A stretch of 64,000 nucleotides of DNA from Bacillus sp. SD075 (GTDB lineage: Bacteria > Bacillota > Bacilli > Bacillales > DSM-1321): NCBI RefSeq assembly GCF_017355165.1, contig NZ_JADILK010000003.1, positions 1 through 64,000 on the forward strand, written 5' to 3'. Made by a program: the position numbers and the translations under genes. Position 1 is the stretch's first letter; each line of letters starts with the position of its first letter. Below are positions 36,985 to 47,620 of this stretch, piece after piece. Below the pieces are notes generated by a model. That model saw only the letters and a program-made list of their open reading frames with translations, was not told where the DNA came from and searched no databases.

Positions 36985-38264
36985 TATCCTTGCACCTCCG
37001 CTTCCGTTAGGAAATAAATCGTATCAAGCTGAATCTTTTGACCAACTGCAATGATTTCTTCCTTTGTCGTCCGCTCTGTTTTTGCAAACCAATCGTCGAG
37101 TGATATATCTTTCCCGGAAACCACATTATGATATAAAATTTCCACAAGTCCTCTCGAAACGTCAATGGTTTCAAGGAGTTGATTCTTAACGACCGCTTTT
37201 GTCTGTGCCAGTTCTTCTTCCGAAAAGTTCCCTTGCTTCATTTCCTTCATTTGTGCATGAATGATATCCAATGCCTGCTTGTAGTTGGCATTTTCAATGC
37301 CCGCCATGACCATTAAAAGTCCTTTATGACTTTCGAGCCTTGAAGCTGCATAATAAGCAAGACTGGCTTTCTCCCGGACATTAATGAAAAGTTTCGAATG
37401 TGAAAAGCCACCAAAAATCCCATTGAATAGCTGAAGAGCATAATAATCAGGATCACCGTATGCAACTTGGGTTCGATAACCGATATTCAATTTCCCTTGT
37501 TTCACATCCGAATTCTCAATGATTTCTTTTTCCTTCTCCATTACCTTGCCTGTCTTCCTTGGAAGTATCACAGGCACTCGGTCTTGCAACGACATATACC
37601 TGTCAGCTAGAACCTCCACTTCCGATTCATCGATGTCACCGATTACATATAAATCGATTTCATCCTCCGTCAGCATTTTTTTATAATAGGCGAAAAGAGA
37701 CTCTGGAGTTATCGTTTCCAAGTCTTGAAGATTACCGCTCGCTTCTAAACCATATGGTTCGTTTTTACACATTTCCTCTACAAGGCGTGTAGCTGAATAT
37801 CGCATTTTGTCATCGGAAATGGATTGAATCCGCTGTTTTAAAGAACGGATTTCATTGGAAACCGTTTTAGAGTCAAAGGCTTCGCCGTTCTTCTTCGGAT
37901 TAAAGATCACCTCTGATAATAGCCCAAAAGCCTTTTCGAGAAGCGGGGTTGAATCACTAAGGAATTTTTCATTTACGATATCGATCGTGAAACTTATGAT
38001 TTGATATTCTCCTTTTTTAGCTACATCGACATAAAACCCTGCTCCATATAAATCATCAAGATAAGATCGAAGCTCGGGTGTTGTAGGGTATTTACTTGTA
38101 TTGCTTTGTAACACATATGGCAGCAATGCACGATATGTAACGTCATCTTTAGTCAACGGGGCTTTCATCTTCAGCACGATAGTATTCGTTTTATATTTAT
38201 CCGTCCGGACCACATGAAGCTTGTAGCCGCTTTTTTCCGTAATTGTATCGGAAGCAATTGACAT
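36984..38264 (-). CDS. ymfF: M16 peptidase-like YmfF (inactive partner)
   Basis: This 426-residue M16 fold lacks the HxxEH motif at the expected place (reads LLPYVLQSNTSKYP). The C-terminal domain has VREKASLAYYAASRLESHKG, the Arg/Tyr segment that binds substrate in the partner subunit. It likely forms a heterodimer with YmfH. It has its own ribosome site, and its start lies about 200 bases from the terminator of nupQ. Confidence 0.93.
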   Translation of the reverse strand: MSIASDTITEKSGYKLHVVRTDKYKTNTIVLKMKAPLTKDDVTYRALLPYVLQSNTSKYPTTPELRSYLDDLYGAGFYVDVAKKGEYQIISFTIDIVNEKFLSDSTPLLEKAFGLLSEVIFNPKKNGEAFDSKTVSNEIRSLKQRIQSISDDKMRYSATRLVEEMCKNEPYGLEASGNLQDLETITPESLFAYYKKMLTEDEIDLYVIGDIDESEVEVLADRYMSLQDRVPVILPRKTGKVMEKEKEIIENSDVKQGKLNIGYRTQVAYGDPDYYALQLFNGIFGGFSHSKLFINVREKASLAYYAASRLESHKGLLMVMAGIENANYKQALDIIHAQMKEMKQGNFSEEELAQTKAVVKNQLLETIDVSRGLVEILYHNVVSGKDISLDDWFAKTERTTKEEIIAVGQKIQLDTIYFLTEAEVQG

Positions 38265-38429
38265 GAATAATCCTCCTCATTATATAAATCACCTTTATTA
38301 GCTTATTGTTTGTAGATTGGAAGCCTTTTAAACATCTACTTAAAATATACATGTGAAAGGAAAAATCATGCAAGTTACAGCTACTTTTTTTGGTTTTTCA
38401 CCAACTCATCATCACATACTGCTCCATCT

Positions 38430-38466
38430 CAAAAAAAAACCGGCCAGCGCAATTGCTGTCCGGTTG
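38430..38466 (-). terminator. Terminator after nupQ
   Basis: AACCGGCCAGC and GCTGTCCGGTT (38439-38449, 38455-38465) form a stem with a T9 tail on the minus strand, just past the nupQ stop. Confidence 0.93.
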
Positions 38467-38471
38467 AATAC

Positions 38472-39431
38472 TTATCTTTTCCCTTTGATATATGGCTGTC
38501 CGGATGCTTTTGGAGCATCTGCACGTCCAATGAAACCTGTCAGGGCAATGATCGTCAGAACATAAGGGGCGATCAAAAGGTAAACCGATGGAATATCCTT
38601 GAAGAAGGGAAGGCTCGAGCCAACGATACTTAAACTTTGAGCCAAACCAAAGAATAACGCAGCTCCCATTGCCCCGATCGGGTGCCACTTCCCAAAAATC
38701 ATGGCGGCAATGGCCATGAAACCTTGACCATTGATTGTCGCATGATTGAATTCGTTCGAAAAGATGGTAGCATAAATCGCTCCGCCGATACCTCCAAAAG
38801 CGCCAGATAATAAAACGGCGGCATAGCGGATTTTCGTAACATTGACACCCATCGTGTCAGCAGCCATGGGATGCTCTCCCACTGCCCGGATCCTTAACCC
38901 GAATGGTGTTTTATAAAGTACATACCAAACGACAAAAGATATTAGAATTGCTATATATACGATATAATAACCATTCGCAAAAAAGATGGGTCCTATAAAT
39001 GGAATATCACTTAGAAACGGAACATCAATCCTTGGGAATGTTTCTGTGATTCTATCAGTTTGGCCTTTGTCAAAAATCAGCTTCACCAAAAACATGGTCA
39101 GACCTACTGCCAACAAGTTGATGGCTACCCCGCTTACCGTTTGGTCCGCCCTGAACGTAATGCATGCCACGGCATGCAAAATGGAAAACAGCAAGCCGGC
39201 AATCATTGCCGCTAAGACTGCGAGCCAAGGAGTCCATTCCCCAAATACATCAGAAAACATTAAGTTAAAAACAATCCCTGTAAAGGCACCAATGACCATC
39301 AATCCTTCTAAACCGATGTTTATGACACCTGCCCGTTCAGAAAACACTCCTCCGAGTGAAGTAAAAATAAGTGGAGCAGCTAGAGCAATCATAGATGGAA
39401 TAATAATTTGTAATACTTGGTAAAAATCCAC
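38472..39431 (-). CDS. nupQ: ABC nucleoside importer permease (NupQ/YufQ-like)
   Basis: This 319-residue inner-membrane permease of the branched-chain/BMP class has about nine spans. It includes GGVFSERAGVINIGLEGLM near the N-terminus and VGEHPMAADTMGVNVTKIRY, the family's coupling-loop segment. It pairs with NupP to form the pore for guanosine or related nucleosides. It follows nupP with no gap. Confidence 0.92.
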   Translation of the reverse strand: MDFYQVLQIIIPSMIALAAPLIFTSLGGVFSERAGVINIGLEGLMVIGAFTGIVFNLMFSDVFGEWTPWLAVLAAMIAGLLFSILHAVACITFRADQTVSGVAINLLAVGLTMFLVKLIFDKGQTDRITETFPRIDVPFLSDIPFIGPIFFANGYYIVYIAILISFVVWYVLYKTPFGLRIRAVGEHPMAADTMGVNVTKIRYAAVLLSGAFGGIGGAIYATIFSNEFNHATINGQGFMAIAAMIFGKWHPIGAMGAALFFGLAQSLSIVGSSLPFFKDIPSVYLLIAPYVLTIIALTGFIGRADAPKASGQPYIKGKR

Positions 39432-40475
39432 TTATTTCACCCCTTTCTTAAATCGAGCGGCAATCCAACGAATAAAATAACTGGATGCGACGAAGAAAAT
39501 GATCAATGCTATGACAATATCTACAATTTCACTAGGTATTCCGGTTTCTAGCGGCATATTTAAGGCCCCGGCTTTCAGCCCCCCAAATAATAAGGCTGCC
39601 AGCACAACACCAATAGCCGTATTCGCTCCTAGTAAGGCTACTGCAATCCCATCAAAGCCCATACCTGTGAACCCGCCTTTGACTGCGGCATAACCGAAAG
39701 TTCCTAGGCCTTCCATCGCGCCTGCAAGCCCTGCAAACGCACCTGAAATAACCATGGAAAGGATGATGTTCTTATTTACACTCATCCCTGCATATTCGGA
39801 CGCGTGCTGATTGAAACCTACCGCTTTCAGTTCAAAGCCAGTTTTTGTCCTTTCAAGAAGGAACCACATGATGATAACGCAAATAATCGCTACCACTATC
39901 CCCCAATGCATCCGGGAAAAATCCGTAATGCTTTCAAAAAAAGGAGACCTCAGTGATGCTGTATCAGCAATTCTTTCTGTTTTATCCAGCTTGTCAGTCA
40001 GTACATTCCGAATTAAATAATTCGTCACATATAAAGCTGTATAATTCAACATGATCGAAACGATTACTTCATGTACACGGAACTTTGCTTTTAAATAACC
40101 AGGGATAAATGCCCACAAGGCGCCAGCAGCTGCACCAGCTAAGATGGCAAACGGCAAATGGATGATCCTTGGAAGATCAAAAGCGATTCCGACCCAAACC
40201 GCCGCCAGCCAGCCGACAATTAATTGCCCTTCTACACCGATATTGAATAGGCCCGTACGAAAAGTAAAAGCCACTGCCAGACCAGCAAGGATATAAGGGA
40301 TGATTGTCCTGACAGATTCCCCTACATAATAAGAATCGCCAATAATTCCATTTATCATGGAGCCATAGCCGGCAACTGGGTCATAGCCGCTTACTAACAT
40401 GATTATGGCCCCAACGACCAAGCCTAGGATAACTGCTATTAACGGACTCGTTAATTTAGATAAATACTTAGACAT
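39432..40475 (-). CDS. nupP: ABC nucleoside importer permease (NupP/YufP-like)
   Basis: This 347-residue permease has FRTGLFNIGVEGQLIVGWLA and AVGFNQHASEYAGMSVNKNI, the counterpart coupling loop. The start used is the ATG at 40475 (MSKYLSKLTSPL), overlapping the end of nupO by 8 bases; the long frame to 40559 is a nupO shadow. It belongs to the four-gene importer. Confidence 0.92.
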   Translation of the reverse strand: MSKYLSKLTSPLIAVILGLVVGAIIMLVSGYDPVAGYGSMINGIIGDSYYVGESVRTIIPYILAGLAVAFTFRTGLFNIGVEGQLIVGWLAAVWVGIAFDLPRIIHLPFAILAGAAAGALWAFIPGYLKAKFRVHEVIVSIMLNYTALYVTNYLIRNVLTDKLDKTERIADTASLRSPFFESITDFSRMHWGIVVAIICVIIMWFLLERTKTGFELKAVGFNQHASEYAGMSVNKNIILSMVISGAFAGLAGAMEGLGTFGYAAVKGGFTGMGFDGIAVALLGANTAIGVVLAALLFGGLKAGALNMPLETGIPSEIVDIVIALIIFFVASSYFIRWIAARFKKGVK

Positions 40476-42003
40476 TTTGTTTTCCACCTGCTTCCGTCCG
40501 TTTACTGCCGGCCATAAGAAGGCCAAGCTCCTGTTCAGTCGTTTCTTTCGGATCGACAATTGCGACGATTTCTCCTTCGTATATAACGGCGATTCTATCG
40601 CTCACATTCATGATTTCTTCCAATTCAAATGATAGGAGGAGTACCGCTTTTCCTGCATCACGTTGTTCAATTAGACGTTTATGGATAAATTCGATCGCTC
40701 CTACATCAAGCCCGCGTGTTGGCTGTGCGGCAATCAATAAATCCGGGTTCCTATCAACTTCCCGACCGATGATCGCTTTTTGCTGATTCCCGCCAGAAAG
40801 CGCCCTCGCCGGGGTATATTCACTCGGAGTTCGAACATCGTAACTTTTGATCAATGAACGGGCTTTTTCAAATATTTTCTTTGAGTTCAAGATACCTGCT
40901 TTTGAAAATGGCTTTTGATAGTAGGTTTGCAAGACAATATTTTCCCCAATGCTGTAATCGAGAACCAAACCATGCTTATGCCTGTCTTCTGGAATATGGC
41001 CGACACCTGCTTCAGTGATTTTACGCGGCTTAAGATTCCTGATTTCTTTTCCATTTAGCCTTATCGAACCTGCTGTTGTCTTCCTAAGGCCGGCCAATGC
41101 TTCAATTAATTCGGATTGTCCATTTCCATCTACACCAGCGATTCCGACAATTTCTCCTGCCCGGACAGTTAAATCTAAGTTCCGAACAGCTGAAACGCCC
41201 CGGGAATCCTTGACTTCCAGTTCCCGAACCTCGAGAACTACATCAGAAGGAGTAGCTGACGTTTTTTCCGTCTTAAATAGAACTTCCCTACCGACCATTA
41301 AGCTGGCCAATTCGCTAGGATTCGTTTCGTTGACATTCACTGTACCAATTCCTTGCCCTTTCCGTATAACCGTTACCCTGTCACAAACCTCCATGATTTC
41401 CTTAAGTTTGTGTGTAATTAAAATGATAGATTTCCCCTCATTGATAAGGGCTTTCATAATATAAATCAATTCCTTGATTTCTTGAGGAGTCAATACAGCG
41501 GTCGGTTCATCAAAAATCAATAGCTCCGCACCACGGTAAAGTGTTTTAAGAATCTCGACACGCTGCTGCATCCCTATTGAAATATCGGCAATTTTTGCAT
41601 AGGGGTCAACTCGAAGCTGATATTGTTCTGATAGTTTCCTAACTTCCTCGCTCGCTTCTTTTAAATCGATCTTACCCGCTTTTGATGGTTCTTTTCCTAA
41701 AATGATATTTTCTGTTACTGTAAAAGGGTCAACGAGCATAAAATGCTGATGGACCATGCCAATCCCTAAATCATTGGCAATGTTAGGACTGGTAATCTTG
41801 ACTGGCTTGCCATTCACACGGATTTCTCCCTGCTCAGGCTGATATAAGCCGAATAAAACATTCATCAAAGTGGATTTACCCGCGCCATTTTCACCTAATA
41901 ATGCGTGAATCTCCCCTTTTTTAACCTGAAGGGTAACGTTATCATTTGCGACGATGCCGGGGAATTCCTTACGGATATTAAGCATCTCAATTACATATTC
42001 CAC
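40468..42003 (-). CDS. nupO: ABC nucleoside importer ATPase (NupO/YufO-like)
   Basis: This 511-residue protein has two fused ABC domains. The first has Walker A GENGAGKST, signature SIGMQQRVEILK and Walker B LLIFDEPTAVLTP. The second has a changed Walker A (GVDGNGQSE), signature LSGGNQQKAIIG, and AAQPTRGLDVGAIEF. A degenerate second site is normal in this class. It energises NupPQ. It follows nupN, with an intervening hairpin. Confidence 0.93.
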   Translation of the reverse strand: MEYVIEMLNIRKEFPGIVANDNVTLQVKKGEIHALLGENGAGKSTLMNVLFGLYQPEQGEIRVNGKPVKITSPNIANDLGIGMVHQHFMLVDPFTVTENIILGKEPSKAGKIDLKEASEEVRKLSEQYQLRVDPYAKIADISIGMQQRVEILKTLYRGAELLIFDEPTAVLTPQEIKELIYIMKALINEGKSIILITHKLKEIMEVCDRVTVIRKGQGIGTVNVNETNPSELASLMVGREVLFKTEKTSATPSDVVLEVRELEVKDSRGVSAVRNLDLTVRAGEIVGIAGVDGNGQSELIEALAGLRKTTAGSIRLNGKEIRNLKPRKITEAGVGHIPEDRHKHGLVLDYSIGENIVLQTYYQKPFSKAGILNSKKIFEKARSLIKSYDVRTPSEYTPARALSGGNQQKAIIGREVDRNPDLLIAAQPTRGLDVGAIEFIHKRLIEQRDAGKAVLLLSFELEEIMNVSDRIAVIYEGEIVAIVDPKETTEQELGLLMAGSKRTEAGGKQNV

Positions 42004-42154
42004 GTATTATCAACTCCTAAAATGAGTATACATATTCTTAAATCATTTAATTGCTTCTACATAGCTTATTGATTTTTTTAAAAAACCAAATGAAAAACTA
42101 CGATTCTATCATAGTTTTTCATTCGATATTTTTCAGTTGCTAAAGAGGCAATGG

Positions 42155-42200
42155 GAAAAGAAAGAATAGAGGGCACTTCTGCCTCCCTATTCTTTCTGGT
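42155..42200 (-). terminator. Hairpin between nupN and nupO (partial terminator)
   Basis: AGAAAGAATAG and CTATTCTTTCT (42159-42169, 42187-42197) form a stem with further GGG/CCC pairing and a T-rich tail on the minus strand. Read-through would give more binding protein than transporter, as is common for such operons. Confidence 0.7.
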
Positions 42201-42208
42201 ATTACAGC

Positions 42209-43300
42209 TTATAAATCAAGTTTTTCAAATTCTTCATCCGTACCCGGAACCACGAATTCACCCGATTTAATTTTTTCTGTCCACTCTTCGACAGCTTTTA
42301 AAGATTCTTCTGTTACGTTTTCTTTTGTATCGGAAATTCCTACACCATTTTCTTCGATACCGTACTCAATTACTTTTCCGCCTGGGAAGTTCCCTTCTTT
42401 CGCTTTCTCGGAAAGGTCTTTAACTGCTACGTCCACACGTTTTAGCATGGAAGTCAGTGTGATGTTGTCGTCAGTTCCAGGAACAGCCCCTAATTTAGCT
42501 TGGTCGCTATCTACACCGATAACATAGATTTCTCTCTTTGGATCTTTTTGCTTTTGCTCGACAGCTTCAGTGAATACACCTTTTCCAGTTCCGCCAGCAG
42601 CATGATAAATAATATCGATACCTGAAGAGTACATGGAGCCTGCAGTGGATTTTCCGATATCAGCTTTATTGAAATCTCCAGCATATTTGACTTCAACTTT
42701 CGCATCCGGATTTACAGATAAAACCCCAGCCTTAAAGCCAACTTCGAATTTCTTGATTAATTCAGATTCAACTCCGCCGATAAAACCGACCTTGTTTGTT
42801 TTCGTTTGCAGCCCGGCAATTACACCAACAAGGAATGAACCTTGCTGCTCTTTAAAATTAATGCTGGCTACATTCTTTTTATCAACAACTGTATCCACGA
42901 TAGCAAAGTTTGAATCCGGACGTTGGTCAGCCACTTCACCAACAGCTTCGGCTAAAAGAAAACCGATACCATAGATTAGTTGGTAATCTTCACGTACAAG
43001 CGTATTCAGGTTTTTAGCGTAATCGGCATCAGATTTAGATTGCAGGTAGTTATATCCGTCTTTACCTTTTTCCAGATCGTTATCCTTACCGAATTCCTGA
43101 ATGCCCTTCCAAGCGGATTGGTTGAACGATTCGTCATCCACGCCTCCAGTATCAGTTACCATTGCAACCGTGAAGTTACCTTTTTTGTCTTTCCCATTTG
43201 AAGATTCTTTATCATCATTCTCTGAATTACCACATGCACCTAGTAGCGTACCGGCTGCAAGAACAAGTGAAAGAGCTAGACCTAATTTGCGCTTTTTCAA
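42209..43300 (-). CDS. nupN: BMP-family nucleoside-binding lipoprotein (NupN-like)
   Basis: This 363-residue solute-binding protein has a lipoprotein signal ([16 protein letters not shown]) with lipobox LLGAC and the modified Cys23. The mature part is a BMP/Med type: [20 protein letters not shown] near residue 45 and [20 protein letters not shown] near 175. In B. subtilis the homologue binds guanosine. A CodY-box candidate lies 38 bases upstream. It is the first gene of the importer operon, next to the ymfC regulator. Confidence 0.94.
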   Translation of the reverse strand: MKKRKLGLALSLVLAAGTLLGACGNSENDDKESSNGKDKKGNFTVAMVTDTGGVDDESFNQSAWKGIQEFGKDNDLEKGKDGYNYLQSKSDADYAKNLNTLVREDYQLIYGIGFLLAEAVGEVADQRPDSNFAIVDTVVDKKNVASINFKEQQGSFLVGVIAGLQTKTNKVGFIGGVESELIKKFEVGFKAGVLSVNPDAKVEVKYAGDFNKADIGKSTAGSMYSSGIDIIYHAAGGTGKGVFTEAVEQKQKDPKREIYVIGVDSDQAKLGAVPGTDDNITLTSMLKRVDVAVKDLSEKAKEGNFPGGKVIEYGIEENGVGISDTKENVTEESLKAVEEWTEKIKSGEFVVPGTDEEFEKLDL

Positions 43301-43337
43301 TTTTTATCCCCCTAATATACATAGTTTTTAGAGCAGG

Positions 43338-43352
43338 AATGTTCTGAAAAGT
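43338..43352. promoter_or_regulatory. CodY-box candidate upstream of nupN
   Basis: AATGTTCTGAAAAGT matches AATTTTCWGAAAATT at 13 of 15 positions and lies 38 bases before the nupN start. Known nupNOPQ of B. subtilis is under CodY control, so the position makes biological sense. Confidence 0.6.
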
Positions 43353-43460
43353 CATTTATGTTTGCGTTTTCACTTCTCGTTAATTTTTTTTGCATACGTT
43401 TGATCGACTTTTACGGAATTGAAACAAACGCTTGCATTCATCCGTATGCAGTGTCAAGGC

Positions 43461-44186
43461 CTACACACGTTTACGAAGAACATGAAAGCTGAACATATTG
43501 GCTTTAAAGTAGTTAACAGAATACAGGATAGGCTGGTCCCAATCATCCAGATGCATCTGCTTTAGAACGAGTAGTGCGGCTTCTGGCGAGCATTTAAGGA
43601 TAGGAGAAACCTTTTCATGATATCCTATAGGCTCAATCTCTGCTACGGCATGCGTAATTTTTCGATGCGCATCTCTTTCCAAAATATCAAATAGAGACTC
43701 ATCATTACGGTCAAAATTTTCTGATAGTATAGATTCAGGAATTTTGTCAATACAGTAGATAACAGGCTCCCCATTCGCTGTCCTTACTCGTTCGATGATG
43801 ACGATGCGTTCATCTGTTGAACAAGAAAACCTGCGTATATCCTCTTCTGTAGGTTCTTGGGCCGTCGAGCTTAAGAAAATCGTACCCGGCTTCATTCCTG
43901 CCTCTTCAATCATGTTCGTGACACTTTTTAATTGCTCGATACCTGAAGTGAACCGAGGTTTCGGATTGACGAAAGTCCCAACTCCATGACGGCGAATGAT
44001 GATGTTTTCTTCTTCTAATATTCGCAGCGCTTCTCGAAGTGTCGCCCTACTCACTCCTAATTTTTTGGCAAGATCGAATTCTGAAGGGAATTTTTCATTT
44101 TCCTGATAGACTCCTGCTTCAATATCCTGCTTCAGGTAATCAATGACCTGCAAATATAAATGTCGACTATCTGATTTTATTGACAT
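43461..44186 (-). CDS. ymfC: YmfC, GntR/HutC-family regulator
   Basis: This 241-residue regulator has a winged helix (about 8-75; [20 protein letters not shown], wing HGVGTFVN) and a UTRA domain (about 95-235). The ligand is unknown. A perfect 8+2+8 palindrome just upstream of its start may be its own operator. It is placed between spoIIIE and the nucleoside importer, which it may also control, though no matching palindrome was seen before nupN. Confidence 0.92.
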   Translation of the reverse strand: MSIKSDSRHLYLQVIDYLKQDIEAGVYQENEKFPSEFDLAKKLGVSRATLREALRILEEENIIIRRHGVGTFVNPKPRFTSGIEQLKSVTNMIEEAGMKPGTIFLSSTAQEPTEEDIRRFSCSTDERIVIIERVRTANGEPVIYCIDKIPESILSENFDRNDESLFDILERDAHRKITHAVAEIEPIGYHEKVSPILKCSPEAALLVLKQMHLDDWDQPILYSVNYFKANMFSFHVLRKRV

Positions 44187-44213
44187 ACAGTTTCCCCCAG
44201 CTAATTTCTTAAG

Positions 44214-44231
44214 ACATCAGACCTCTGATGT
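44214..44231. promoter_or_regulatory. Palindromic operator candidate of ymfC
   Basis: ACATCAGACCTCTGATGT has perfect 8-base arms around CC. Located 28 bases before the ymfC start, it is a good fit for a GntR-family autoregulatory site. Confidence 0.6.
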
Positions 44232-44490
44232 TGAATCATTCCTACTAATCGAAAATAATATAACATTTTTTTTGATATAAATAAATAGTGTTTTACTATT
44301 TACTTTTAAAAAATTTAGGAAAAAATACCCTCGCCTGTGTCTTTCAATCTAGAGAAGGCCGCGAATTTTGTGCGATTATTCTCCTAAATCAGATAAATAT
44401 TTTTTGCAAATGCAAAATGAATGCAGCTATGTTCAAGAAGATGTTTTCCTGTATAATAGGATTTATCTTCTTTGAAGGGATGTACACAAG

Positions 44491-44790
44491 ATGTTAAAGA
44501 TTACAGAATACACGATCGAAAAATTGAATGATCCATTTGGTATTTTGTCCGGTGAACGTTACGAGTTGTTCTTGGATATTGAAGTGCCTGAAGATGATGA
44601 GCTCTTTTCAGAAAGTGGTTTATATATCCGGGTGCTTTTTGCTGTGGAGGAACAAATGGGCAAATTGATTAAATATGATATTTTTGAAAAAGGGAACGAA
44701 GGCGCACTCGAATTCGATTTAGAAGAAGATGAAGAGGCGATGATTACCGACTTCTTCCATAAACATTTAGACGAGGCGATGAATAATTAA
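44491..44790 (+). CDS. Small acidic protein, DUF6509-like
   Basis: This 99-residue acidic protein begins MLKITEYTIEKLNDPFGILS, continues GERYELFLDIEVPEDDELF and is likely cytoplasmic. It resembles a small Bacillus family (DUF6509) of unknown role, sometimes misnamed pullulanase. GAAGGGATG precedes the ATG by about 9 bases. It is transcribed against its neighbours and converges on spoIIIE at a shared terminator. This gene interrupts the ymfC-spoIIIE adjacency of B. subtilis. Confidence 0.75.
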   Translation: MLKITEYTIEKLNDPFGILSGERYELFLDIEVPEDDELFSESGLYIRVLFAVEEQMGKLIKYDIFEKGNEGALEFDLEEDEEAMITDFFHKHLDEAMNN

Positions 44791-44821
44791 AAAAACCGGG
44801 CTGCAGCCCGGTTTTTTTAAA
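44788..44821. terminator. Bidirectional terminator, DUF6509-like gene and spoIIIE
   Basis: AAAAAAACCGGGCTGCAGCCCGGTTTTTTT as a whole is a palindrome given here by position only: a C/G-rich stem centred at about 44804 with A7/T7 flanks, serving converging genes. Confidence 0.93.
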
Positions 44822-44822
44822 A

Positions 44823-47153
44823 CTATGATGAATGCGCTTCATCCTGTTCATCTTTAGTTACCAATACATTTCGTGGTTTACTGCCTTCATATGGACCGAC
44901 AATCCCCCTCGCTTCCATTTCATCAATCAATCTTGCTGCCCGGGTATAACCAATCCGGAAACGGCGCTGCAGCATGGAAACAGATGCAGTCTGCATTTCT
45001 ACGATCAAGGACACCGCATCCCCGTATAAACTATCTTCGACTTCACCATTTGAAGTTTCTGCTATTTCATCCGGTATCATTTCTTCGTTATATTGTGCTT
45101 TTTGCTGTGAAATGACATATGTGACAACTTCCTCGACTTCATTGTCGGATAAAAAGGCCCCTTGGACGCGAACCGGTTTTGAAGCTCCTGCAGGCAGGAA
45201 GAGCATGTCACCCCGGCCTAACAGTTTTTCGGCTCCGCCCATGTCGAGTATCGTTCTCGAATCGGTCATTGACGAGACACTAAAAGCAATCCGAGATGGG
45301 ATGTTCGCTTTAATGACCCCTGTAATTACATCTACGGATGGCCGCTGAGTGGCAATTATCAAATGGATGCCTGCGGCACGTGCCATTTGCGCAAGTCGTG
45401 TGATGGCATCCTCTACATCATTTGAGGCGACCATCATCAAATCTGCCAGCTCATCGACAATGACTACGATATAAGGCAATAGTGGTTGTTTTGCATCTTC
45501 TTCTATGTTATACCGATTAATATAATCGTTGTAGCCTTCAATATTACGTGTACCGGAATGGGAAAATAGCTCATAGCGCCTTTCCATTTCACTGACCACT
45601 TTTTGTAAAGCCTGTGCAGCTTTCTTTGGATTTGTCACTACAGGTGCGAGTAAGTGGGGAATTCCATTATAGACATTCAACTCCACCATTTTTGGATCAA
45701 TCATCATCATTTTCACTTCATGTGGTTTTGCCCGCATCAGAATACTCGTGATAATCCCGTTGATACAAACGGATTTCCCGCTGCCAGTAGCACCAGCCAC
45801 TAGTAAATGCGGCATTTTATTGAGCTCCGCTTTAACCGCTTCACCAGAAATATTCCGCCCTAAGCCTATTTGCAGCTTTGCGTCAGGCTTATCAACTTCC
45901 TTTGCCTCTAAAACTTCCCTTAATGACACCATTGCCACTTCGGAGTTAGGCACTTCTATTCCAATAGCCGATTTTCCGGGAATCGGAGCTTCGATCCTAA
46001 TATCCTTTGCGGCCAGTGCAAGGGCCAAGTCATCGGATAGGCTGACAATTTTACTTACCTTCACCCCTACATCCGGATGAACTTCATATTTGGTTACGGC
46101 TGGGCCTAAATGAACTTGCGTGACCCTCGCTTTCACTCCAAAGCTATGAAAGGTGCGCTCAAGTTTTGCCGCATTTTCATGGATCAATTGGTATTCTCCG
46201 CTTTGGTCCGTTTTTTTGGGCTGCAATAATAACGAAAGAGGCGGTAAAAGATATTCTTTATTCTCCACTTCCGTAAAATTCATAGGTGGAACGGCATCAT
46301 CCTGGTCCTCTGTACTTTCAGCTACAGATTCCGTAACTACCGGAATTATTTCATTTTCGTCGCTATAGGCTTTATCAGCAAAGCTGGAAATGATCCGTTC
46401 CGTCGCCATTTGCTGTGTTTCCTCTTCTTGATGAAGGGGCTGATCCATTTCTTCATCCGGATCTTTTTCCCGTTTCTTCTTTTTCACGGGATTCTTTTTC
46501 TTTTCTTTTTTGTCTTCATTCCACGTTTTCATATCATCTCTGAATGCAGACCATTGCTTTTTGAAAAAGCCACCAAGCCCGATGAAAAACTTCCCGAGGG
46601 TTTCACCTAAAGTTTTCCCGGTCAATAGGACGGCACCAACAATGATAAAAAGTAATGAAACGATTTTCGATCCAGCTTCGTCGAATAAAAAGTATGAGGC
46701 TGCAAATAATATCGCTCCAATCATACCTCCCCCAAGGTCCTTTGTGCTGGCCTTGCCGGTCACTTCCATCCAGAATAGTTCCCATGTATTCGAAATGACG
46801 CTGGGCTTTGTAAACGGTCCTCCATCTGCAAGCATGTTAAACAGCGTAACATGACTTAGTAGGAGCATGCTCGCGACAAGGAAGTACATCCCGACGAATT
46901 GCCGTTTTAACAGGTAAGGGACCTCTCTCTTTATCATCAAATAGAACCCAGCTGCAATTGCCCCCAATAAAAAGAGGATATACCATTCCCCCATGAAGAA
47001 GCGGATTAAAAAGACCGTCCCATTTCCCACTGCACCAAGCTTGGCAATGGCGATAATGGCCAGACCTATTAAAGTGAGGCCGATCAATTCGAATTTAAGC
47101 GTTATTTTTAACTTCTCTGTACTATTCTTTTTTCTGCGTTTCTTCTTTGCCAT
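44823..47153 (-). CDS. spoIIIE: DNA translocase SpoIIIE/FtsK
   Basis: This 776-residue protein has four N-terminal membrane spans (about 25-165), a charged linker (about 200-330), an alpha/beta RecA-like motor with Walker [13 protein letters not shown] near residue 450 and Walker [15 protein letters not shown], and a C-terminal gamma winged helix ([20 protein letters not shown]) that reads DNA polarity sequences. It pumps the chromosome into the forespore. Length matches the family. It is downstream of ylzJ-tepA on the same strand. Confidence 0.97.
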   Translation of the reverse strand: MAKKKRRKKNSTEKLKITLKFELIGLTLIGLAIIAIAKLGAVGNGTVFLIRFFMGEWYILFLLGAIAAGFYLMIKREVPYLLKRQFVGMYFLVASMLLLSHVTLFNMLADGGPFTKPSVISNTWELFWMEVTGKASTKDLGGGMIGAILFAASYFLFDEAGSKIVSLLFIIVGAVLLTGKTLGETLGKFFIGLGGFFKKQWSAFRDDMKTWNEDKKEKKKNPVKKKKREKDPDEEMDQPLHQEEETQQMATERIISSFADKAYSDENEIIPVVTESVAESTEDQDDAVPPMNFTEVENKEYLLPPLSLLLQPKKTDQSGEYQLIHENAAKLERTFHSFGVKARVTQVHLGPAVTKYEVHPDVGVKVSKIVSLSDDLALALAAKDIRIEAPIPGKSAIGIEVPNSEVAMVSLREVLEAKEVDKPDAKLQIGLGRNISGEAVKAELNKMPHLLVAGATGSGKSVCINGIITSILMRAKPHEVKMMMIDPKMVELNVYNGIPHLLAPVVTNPKKAAQALQKVVSEMERRYELFSHSGTRNIEGYNDYINRYNIEEDAKQPLLPYIVVIVDELADLMMVASNDVEDAITRLAQMARAAGIHLIIATQRPSVDVITGVIKANIPSRIAFSVSSMTDSRTILDMGGAEKLLGRGDMLFLPAGASKPVRVQGAFLSDNEVEEVVTYVISQQKAQYNEEMIPDEIAETSNGEVEDSLYGDAVSLIVEMQTASVSMLQRRFRIGYTRAARLIDEMEARGIVGPYEGSKPRNVLVTKDEQDEAHSS

Positions 47154-47325
47154 AATATCACCTGATTCTTCATGAAACTATTCTAACTTTCCTATTCAAC
47201 ATCACTACATGATTTCCCTTCACGAAACAAACGTTCGCTCACTGATTATACCAAATAAATATGTCCCTGTCCTTGATATATATACCATTTATTCTTAAGG
47301 CGGACAATTTCCCCATATAATGAAT

Positions 47326-47349
47326 AAAGCAGCCAAGCGGCTGCTGATT
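47326..47349 (-). terminator. Terminator after tepA-ylzJ
   Basis: AGCAGCC and GGCTGCT (47328-47334, 47339-47345) with a 4-base loop are followed by TTATT on the minus strand. It lies about 45 bases past the ylzJ stop. Confidence 0.6.
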
Positions 47350-47392
47350 TTCATTCCAGTATATCATAATTTACCTCAGTTAGTCGTTTTCA

Positions 47393-47620
47393 CTAAGGAT
47401 TCATCTGTTCGAACACATTTATGACAGCGCCCGGCTGAATGTGTACATTCATATAATCTTCAGGATCCGTGCTTACAATTCGATCAATACGAAAAGTGCG
47501 GCCACCGTCATGTTCAACCATCACATGTACACCATTATAGATCATTTCTATTAGATTTGCCGTCTTCTCATGGTGATGAGGGAAAATTATTTCTTCAGGA
47601 ACGATCGTATAAAGCGTCAT
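47393..47620 (-). CDS. ylzJ: YlzJ-like small protein
   Basis: This 75-residue protein ([20 protein letters not shown]) is conserved after tepA in Bacillus, with unknown function. Its ATG overlaps the tepA stop by 4 bases, so the two are coupled. Confidence 0.9.
   Translation of the reverse strand: MTLYTIVPEEIIFPHHHEKTANLIEMIYNGVHVMVEHDGGRTFRIDRIVSTDPEDYMNVHIQPGAVINVFEQMNP

Noticed and set aside
43423-43436. Catabolite-responsive-element-like AACAAACGCTTGCA before nupN
   Set aside because: Lacks the initial TG of the consensus; a CodY match nearby is better supported.
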